Positions 59,340-64,000 of a DNA stretch of 64,000 bases are shown in pieces. The stretch lies in NCBI RefSeq assembly GCF_900236475.1, contig NZ_LT963352.1, positions 6,886,001 through 6,950,000 on the forward strand. Reading direction: 5' to 3'. The translations under genes were made by a program, and so were the position numbers. The stretch comes from Streptomyces chartreusis NRRL 3882 (GTDB taxonomy: Bacteria > Actinomycetota > Actinomycetes > Streptomycetales > Streptomycetaceae). The notes beneath the pieces are model-generated. The model did not search any database, had not been told where the DNA came from, and saw nothing but the letters and a program-made list of their open reading frames with translations. Position 1 is the first letter of the stretch; each line of letters begins with the position of its first letter.

Positions 59340-61547
59340 TCATCGCCGTACCGGCTCGATGCCCTCCAGCGTCGGTACCACCGGCTTGATGGTTCCGTCG
59401 GCCGCGAACTCCATGCGGTCGATGGTGGTCTCGCGGTGCATGCCGTCACCGCCCGGCCTGCCCGGGCCGTTGAGGGCGAAGCGGTGGTAGACCATGTACC
59501 AGTCGTCGGTGCCGGGGGTGTTCACCACCGAGTGGTGACCGGTGCCGAGGATGCCGTACTCGGGCCGCTTCTCCAGGATCGTCCCGCGCTTGGTCCACGG
59601 GCCGAGCGGGGACGGCCCCGTCGCGTACGCCACGTGGTAGTTCTCGCTGCGGGTGTCGTCCTCCGACCACATGAAGTAGTACGTGCCCTTCCGCTTGATC
59701 ACGAACGAGCCCTCGCGGAAGTTGTCCGGGGTGATGTCCTTCACCTTGGACGCGTCGTACGACACCATGTCGTCGTTCAGCGGGACGACGTACCCGTGTC
59801 CGTTGCCCCAGTACAGGTACGCCTGGCCGTCGTCGTCGGTGAAGACCGACGGGTCGATCATCTGGCCCTTGAGCGCCCCGCCCTTGGCGACCAGCGGCTT
59901 GCCGAGGGCGTCCGTGAAGGGGCCGGCGGGGGAGTCGGCCACCGCCACGCCGATCTGCTGCTCGGCGCAGAAGTAGAAGTAGTACTTGCCGTTCCGCTCG
60001 GCGATCGCGGGCGCCCAGGCGTACTTGTCGGCCCAGGTCACGTCAGGCCCGAGGTCGAGGATGACGCCGTGGTCCTTCCAGTGGACCAGGTCCTTCGACG
60101 AGTACGCCTTGAACCTGGTACCGCTCCAGCCCTGGAAGCCGTCCGTCGTCGGGTAGATCCAGTACCTGCCGTCGAGGTAGTGGACGTCGGGGTCGGCGTT
60201 CAGTCCGGGCAGCATGGGGCTGCGGGTGCGGACCGCCTCGACCGTCCAGGTGCGCTTGGTGCCGTCGGCCGCCGTCACGGTGTACTTCTGCGGCGTGCGG
60301 AAGTCGCGCCGGGTACCGGACTTCGGGCTCAGCGTGGCGCCCTCACCGACCCACAGCTTCGGGGCGAGGTTGCGCAGATCGGCGTTCGGCTCCATCGGGA
60401 GAACGACCTTCGACGCGCTCTCCGTGACGATGGAGTACCCCTTCTCGTGCTTTGCCGTCGCGTCCACCACGGAGGTCGGGGTGCTCGGGTAGGCAGTGAG
60501 CAGCCGGTCGTACTCCTTCTGCGTCACCGGCAGCACCGTGCCGTGCCGGGGGCTGGCCGGGAGCTGGTAGTTCGTCGACGGGGTCCACTTGCCGGAGGCG
60601 AGGTCGGTGGTCTCGAACGGGACGTAGCCGCGGCCGCCGTACTCGTCGATGAACAGGTACCACTTCTTCTCGGTGTTGGACTTGAACACCGTCGGGCCCT
60701 CGCCGCGGTCCATCGCGCCCTTGCCGATGCAGTCGGCCACGAAGTCGTACTTCGTCGAGGTGAGGGACGTCGACTTCTCACCGGTGATGAACTTGGAGCA
60801 GGGGCTGGAGGAGCTGGGGTCCCGCTCGTCCTTGGTGTAGCGGTAGTACTCGTCCTTGTACTTCACGACCGTGGAGTCGATCACCGAGTAGCCCGGGTCG
60901 TTCCAGATCTTCGGCTCGCTGAAGGTGCGGAAGTCCTTGGTCGTCGCGTACATCATCTTGTTGTACGTGTCGCCCTTGTGGTCCGGGTCGTCGTCGGCGT
61001 ACAGCTTCGACGCCCAGAAGACGACGTACTCACCGAGCTCGTCGTCCCAGTAGGCCTCCGGGGCCCAGGTGTTGCCCGCGTTGTCCGGGGACACCTTCAC
61101 CAGGCGCTGGTCGGTCCAGTGGACCAGGTCGGTGGACTCCCAGACCATGATCGACTTGCTGCCGTGCCGCTGCACCTGGTCCCAGCTGCCGCTGGAGTTC
61201 TGGTACATCCGCAGGTCGGTCGCGATCAGGAAGAACTTGTCGCCCTTGGGGGAGCGGATCACGAAGGGGTCGCGCAGGCCCTTCTCTCCGATCGTCGACG
61301 TCAGAACCGGCTTGCCGGCGTTCAGCTCACGCCAGTGCAGCGCGTCGTTGCCCCGGCTCAGGGCGTAACGGATCTGCTCGCCGTCGGCGGTGCCCTCGCC
61401 CGTGAAGTAGGCGAAGAGATAGCCGGCGTACTTGGAGTGCTTCACGGGTGGTGCTCCGGAGTCCGCGGTGCTGGGTGGCGCCGTGAGAAGGGTCAGGAGG
61501 AGGCCGGTCAGGGCCAGGAACGGCAGCAGGAGCGTGCGGGGGCGCAT
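59340..61547 (-). CDS. Secreted tandem GH43-GH43 arabinosidase-type enzyme
   Basis: A 735-residue secreted protein with two family 43-like propellers. Sec signal 1-29 (RTLLLPFLALTGLLLTLLTA). Propeller 1 (about 40-340) has GLRDPFVIRSPKGDKFFLIA, NTWAPEAYWDDELGEYVVFW and VIDSTVVKYKDEYYRYTKDE. A linker (about 360-435, LSPKSGTRRDFRTPQKYTVT) follows. Propeller 2 (about 440-735) has LNADPDVHYLDGRYWIYPTT, GQMIDPSVFTDDDGQAYLYW and FREGSFVIKRKGTYYFMWSE with the acid Glu. It probably removes arabinose from arabinan or arabinoxylan. It is divergent from the PL9-like gene. Confidence 0.9.
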   Translation of the reverse strand: MRPRTLLLPFLALTGLLLTLLTAPPSTADSGAPPVKHSKYAGYLFAYFTGEGTADGEQIRYALSRGNDALHWRELNAGKPVLTSTIGEKGLRDPFVIRSPKGDKFFLIATDLRMYQNSSGSWDQVQRHGSKSIMVWESTDLVHWTDQRLVKVSPDNAGNTWAPEAYWDDELGEYVVFWASKLYADDDPDHKGDTYNKMMYATTKDFRTFSEPKIWNDPGYSVIDSTVVKYKDEYYRYTKDERDPSSSSPCSKFITGEKSTSLTSTKYDFVADCIGKGAMDRGEGPTVFKSNTEKKWYLFIDEYGGRGYVPFETTDLASGKWTPSTNYQLPASPRHGTVLPVTQKEYDRLLTAYPSTPTSVVDATAKHEKGYSIVTESASKVVLPMEPNADLRNLAPKLWVGEGATLSPKSGTRRDFRTPQKYTVTAADGTKRTWTVEAVRTRSPMLPGLNADPDVHYLDGRYWIYPTTDGFQGWSGTRFKAYSSKDLVHWKDHGVILDLGPDVTWADKYAWAPAIAERNGKYYFYFCAEQQIGVAVADSPAGPFTDALGKPLVAKGGALKGQMIDPSVFTDDDGQAYLYWGNGHGYVVPLNDDMVSYDASKVKDITPDNFREGSFVIKRKGTYYFMWSEDDTRSENYHVAYATGPSPLGPWTKRGTILEKRPEYGILGTGHHSVVNTPGTDDWYMVYHRFALNGPGRPGGDGMHRETTIDRMEFAADGTIKPVVPTLEGIEPVRR

Positions 61548-61648
61548 GACACTTCCTGTCGAAGTCTGGGGGATTCTGTTGGATGGCGGCCCTCGGAGTT
61601 TCACCGGACGGGGACAGGGCGTCAACGGGTGTGCGTGAGGCCGGTGGT

Positions 61649-61663
61649 TCCGAAAGTTTCGGA
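61649..61663. promoter_or_regulatory. CGAAA-N-TTTCG palindrome in a divergent promoter
   Basis: TCCGAAAGTTTCGGA is a perfect palindrome around a central G. Its core fits the CGAAA-N-TTTCG element noted upstream of actinomycete xylanase genes. It lies between the divergent GH43 and PL9-like genes, 102 bp from one start and 141 bp from the other. A second inverted pair, GGAAACGG (61738-61745) and CCGTTTCC (61767-61774), lies nearer the PL9-like start. Confidence 0.6.
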
Positions 61664-61803
61664 GACTCGGGCCCGCCCGTGCACGTGACGGCGGCAACGG
61701 CGGCAACCCTTTCGCGGCACGGCGGCGACTGCCGGTCGGAAACGGGCCGGAGCGGGCCCCTCCGAACCGTTTCCGTCCCCATCGCCTAGGAAAGGAACGC
61801 TCC

Positions 61804-63240
61804 GTGCTGCTCAGCGCAGGACGCCACCGCAGGACCCGTACGCTCACCATCGCCGCCGCGGTGGTCTGTGCCTCGGGGGCGGGCGGCGTCTACCTCGGGC
61901 TCTCGGGCGGCGGCGCGCAGGCCGCCTCGTCGACGGTCACCGTCTCCACCGCGGCCCAGCTCGAAGCGGCCGTGAAGAACGCCACCGCCGGTACGGTCAT
62001 CCAGGTCCGCGCCGGCACCTACTATCCGGCCGCGACCCTCAAGTCCACGGCAAGCGGCACAAGTTCGGCACGCATCACCCTGCGGCCCCATGGCGCCGAG
62101 AAGGTCACGATCGACGGCTCCAAGCTGCCCGCCGGCTCCTGGCTGGCCGCCCTGCACGGCGACTACTGGACCGTCCAGGACCTCGCCTTCGTCAACTCCC
62201 CGGCCCAGGGGTTCGTCGCCACGTCCTCCGTCGGCGGCGTCTTCAGGAACCTCGTCACCGCGGACAACGGCGACTCCGGCTTCACCCTGCGCGGCGACGG
62301 CACCACCGGCAACCTCGTGCAGAACCTGGACAGCCACGGCAACCACGACCCGGCCGGCCACGGCCAGAACGCCGACGGCACCACCGTCAAGTTCGGCTCC
62401 GGGACGGGCAACAGGATCACCGGCGCCCGGCTGTTCGACAACTTTGACGACGGCCTCGACCTCTGGCAGTTCTCCTCGCCCGTCACCATCGAGCACTCCT
62501 GGGCTTTCGGCAACGGCGAGAACCGCCGGCGCGACCCGGCCTTCGAGGGCAACGGCAACGGCTTCGAACTGGGCGGCGGGGGAGCGTCGGTCGCCCATGT
62601 CGTCAACAACAACGCCGCCTGGGACAACACGCTGCACGGCTTCACCGAGAACTCCAACACCGGCGCCATCGCCCTGAACCGCAACACCACGTACGCCAAC
62701 GCCCAGCACGGCTTCCACTTCGCCACCGGCAAGGCCCGTCTCGGCAAGAACCTCGCGGTGGGCGACAAGAAGGGCCCCGCCGAGCTGGGCTCCGCGGCGG
62801 TCTCCACGGGCAACGACTGGGACAGCGGCGCCACCCCGCCCTTCCGGTCGACGGACGCGAAAGGCGCGTACGCGGCTCGCCGGGCGGACGGCTCCCTGCC
62901 CGCGACGACGTTCCTGACCACCGGCTCCACGACCATCGGCTCGACGATGGACCAGGGCCTGTGCGTGCAGCTGCAAGGCGGAGGAGGGAGTCGACGCGGA
63001 GCGTCGGCGACCGACGACGAGGCACACGACGACGCCCCCGCCGGTTCGCACCTGCGGGGGCGTCCTGCCGACCGGCCGAGGGGGGCTCGGCCGGGGCTGT
63101 TCGACCGTCCGGAGGGGGGCTCCGGAGGGCCGGGGTGCCGAACGTCCGACTGGGGGCCCGGACATCCGGCAGCCGGCCGGCCCAAGGGGGGATTCGGGCC
63201 GGCCGGAGCTCACACGTGCCGCGGCGTCACTGGTAGCTGA
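61804..63240 (+). CDS. Secreted PL9-like pectate lyase with abnormal C-terminal run-on
   Basis: A right-handed beta-helix protein of the PL9 pectate lyase type. Signal 1-40 (cut near AQAASS). The core (about 41-385) has SGFTLRGDGTTGNLVQNLDS, NADGTTVKFGSGTGNRIT with the likely catalytic lysine, FDDGLDLWQF and GNGNGFELGGGGA. The typical end is TTGSTTIGSTMD near residue 384. The frame then continues 94 residues of Gly/Arg/Pro-rich sequence over at least two terminator-like hairpins to 63240. Codon bias is lost there, so the true stop has probably been destroyed by mutation or a base error near 62950. GTG 61804 has AGGAAAGGA before it. Confidence 0.8.
   Translation: MLLSAGRHRRTRTLTIAAAVVCASGAGGVYLGLSGGGAQAASSTVTVSTAAQLEAAVKNATAGTVIQVRAGTYYPAATLKSTASGTSSARITLRPHGAEKVTIDGSKLPAGSWLAALHGDYWTVQDLAFVNSPAQGFVATSSVGGVFRNLVTADNGDSGFTLRGDGTTGNLVQNLDSHGNHDPAGHGQNADGTTVKFGSGTGNRITGARLFDNFDDGLDLWQFSSPVTIEHSWAFGNGENRRRDPAFEGNGNGFELGGGGASVAHVVNNNAAWDNTLHGFTENSNTGAIALNRNTTYANAQHGFHFATGKARLGKNLAVGDKKGPAELGSAAVSTGNDWDSGATPPFRSTDAKGAYAARRADGSLPATTFLTTGSTTIGSTMDQGLCVQLQGGGGSRRGASATDDEAHDDAPAGSHLRGRPADRPRGARPGLFDRPEGGSGGPGCRTSDWGPGHPAAGRPKGGFGPAGAHTCRGVTGS
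63031..63094. terminator. Two hairpins inside the run-on of the PL9-like frame
   Basis: GACGCCCCCGC (63031-63041) pairs with GCGGGGGCGTC (63054-63064). CCGGCCGAG (63072-63080) pairs with CTCGGCCGG (63086-63094). Both stems are perfect. They look like the normal bidirectional terminator between two convergent lyase genes. Confidence 0.7.
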
Positions 63241-64000
63241 TGTCCGAGGCCTTGAACTTGCAGGTCTTGCCGTCCGGGCCGGGCGGGGTCAGCTCCTTGG
63301 GCTCCTTGCCCGTGTTGTTGCCCTCGAAGCGCACACACGTCTTGATCTTCTTCTTGCTGTCGCCGTGGATGCGGATCTTCGACAGCGTGGCCGTGTCGCC
63401 GTAGTTGGCGTTCACGCCGACGATCGAGTTCATCGGCGCCGTCACGTCGACGTCGTTCAGCACGACCGTGCGCTTGTACTGCGTCTTGCAGTTGCCGCAG
63501 GAGCGCACCAGCTTCCCGGCGTTCTGCACCTGGAAGCCCGACACGTTCAGCGTCCCGGCGCCGTTGAACTGGAGCACCTTGTCGTCGGCGTTCTTCGCGC
63601 CGCCGCCGATCACCTTGTACACGGCCGACGACGACTTGCCCTTGAAGCTGGCCGCGTCCTCGCCGACGTCCGTCCACCACACGTTCTGCAGCGTGCAGCT
63701 GCCCTTGCAGTGCACGCCGTCGGCGGCCGGGGTGCCGATGATGACGTTCTTGAGGACCGCGCCGTCGGCCAGCTCGAAGATGGGATCCTGACCCTCGTCC
63801 TGGCTGTCGCCACCGAGCGCGCCGGTGCCGTAGAACATCTTCATCCCGCCGTCGCGGACACCGGAGACCGGGATGGTCTTCGACACCGGCGTCTTGCCCG
63901 TTTCCGTGGGCCAGGAGGACGCGGCGCCCGCGGTGGACAGCATCGACGTGGTGACGACCGCCGCTCCCGTGATGCCGAACGCGGATAACCCGGCGATCAA
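63227..64000 (-). CDS. Secreted pectate lyase (PL3), N-terminus at window edge
   Basis: Small beta-helix pectate lyase of family 3; 257 residues are visible. Landmarks are PVSGVRDGGMKMFYGTG, DGVHCKGSCTLQNVWWTD, VGEDAASFKGKSSSAVYKVI and SCGNCKTQYKR, with the disulfide cysteines of the family. The visible N-terminus (IAGLSAFGITGAAVVTTSML, cut near AGA) is the signal peptide, but its first residues and start codon probably lie beyond 64000. The fifth visible codon (63986-63988 on the minus strand) is TTA, implying bldA dependence. Its end overlaps the run-on of the convergent PL9-like frame by 14 bp. Confidence 0.88.
   Translation of the reverse strand: MIAGLSAFGITGAAVVTTSMLSTAGAASSWPTETGKTPVSKTIPVSGVRDGGMKMFYGTGALGGDSQDEGQDPIFELADGAVLKNVIIGTPAADGVHCKGSCTLQNVWWTDVGEDAASFKGKSSSAVYKVIGGGAKNADDKVLQFNGAGTLNVSGFQVQNAGKLVRSCGNCKTQYKRTVVLNDVDVTAPMNSIVGVNANYGDTATLSKIRIHGDSKKKIKTCVRFEGNNTGKEPKELTPPGPDGKTCKFKASDISYQ

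Noticed and set aside
59436..61688. 750-residue plus-strand frame opposite the GH43-GH43 gene
   Set aside because: Shadow frame; Val/Arg/Leu/Gly-rich and without any motif, while the minus-strand frame has clear GH43 blocks.

Overview
The window is high-GC actinobacterial DNA, almost certainly from a Streptomyces chromosome. The codon use is strongly GC3-biased, GTG starts are common, many genes overlap by ATGA or GTGA, and TTA codons are nearly absent. Gene content and order (suf operon, dapD, a second dapA-like gene, a PhoX protein, polyol operon, pectin genes) resemble, from memory, the S. coelicolor SCO1880-SCO1930 neighbourhood. No rRNA, tRNA, CRISPR array, transposase or integrase was seen.

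Layout. 1-2.3 kb: an ABC-2 exporter (permease cut by the left edge) and an AAC(3)-type acetyltransferase. 2.4-9.0 kb: an eight-gene Fe-S assembly operon, sufR-sufB-sufD-Rieske ferredoxin-sufC-sufS-sufU-sufT, preceded by a near-consensus iron box and a SufR-type palindrome and closed by a 13-bp hairpin. 9.1-17.2 kb: housekeeping and accessory genes: an AbfB-domain membrane protein, an SMR efflux pump with its TetR repressor, dapD, a secreted mini-protein, a sigma factor with a membrane partner, a dapA paralogue and several small conserved genes. 17.5-22.6 kb: a secreted nuclease and a Tat-exported PhoX-type protein behind a PHO-box-like repeat. 22.9-28.7 kb: GntR plus ACC deaminase, VOC, LacI, TetR and double-TerD proteins. 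28.8-33.8 kb (minus strand): a DeoR-led polyol ABC transporter and dehydrogenase operon. 34.1-37.3 kb: divergent uronate dehydrogenase and ketodeoxyglucarate dehydratase, with an unknown TIM-barrel-like protein.

40-64 kb is a large pectin-utilisation locus. It holds a GntR regulator, an aldonate pathway (DHDPS-family dehydratase and L-arabinonate-type dehydratase), a CUT1 sugar transporter, an oxidoreductase with a DUF6807 partner, two GH43 proteins, four PL1 pectate lyase domains (one fused to a CE8 pectin methylesterase), a separate CE8, a CE12-type rhamnogalacturonan acetylesterase, another esterase, a PL9-like lyase and a PL3 lyase. Secreted enzymes would cut pectin, demethylate and deacetylate it, and trim arabinan. 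The transporter would import oligomers, and cytoplasmic enzymes would oxidise arabinose and uronic acids toward 2-oxoglutarate semialdehyde.

Points of special interest: LacI-type operators in front of two pectin transcription units with no local pectin LacI gene; TTA (bldA) codons in exactly two pectin genes; a lyase-methylesterase fusion; a Sec/Tat split between lyases and stand-alone esterases; a frameshifted SRPBCC gene; a PL9-like reading frame that runs through its own terminator hairpins; and a three-copy intergenic hairpin repeat.
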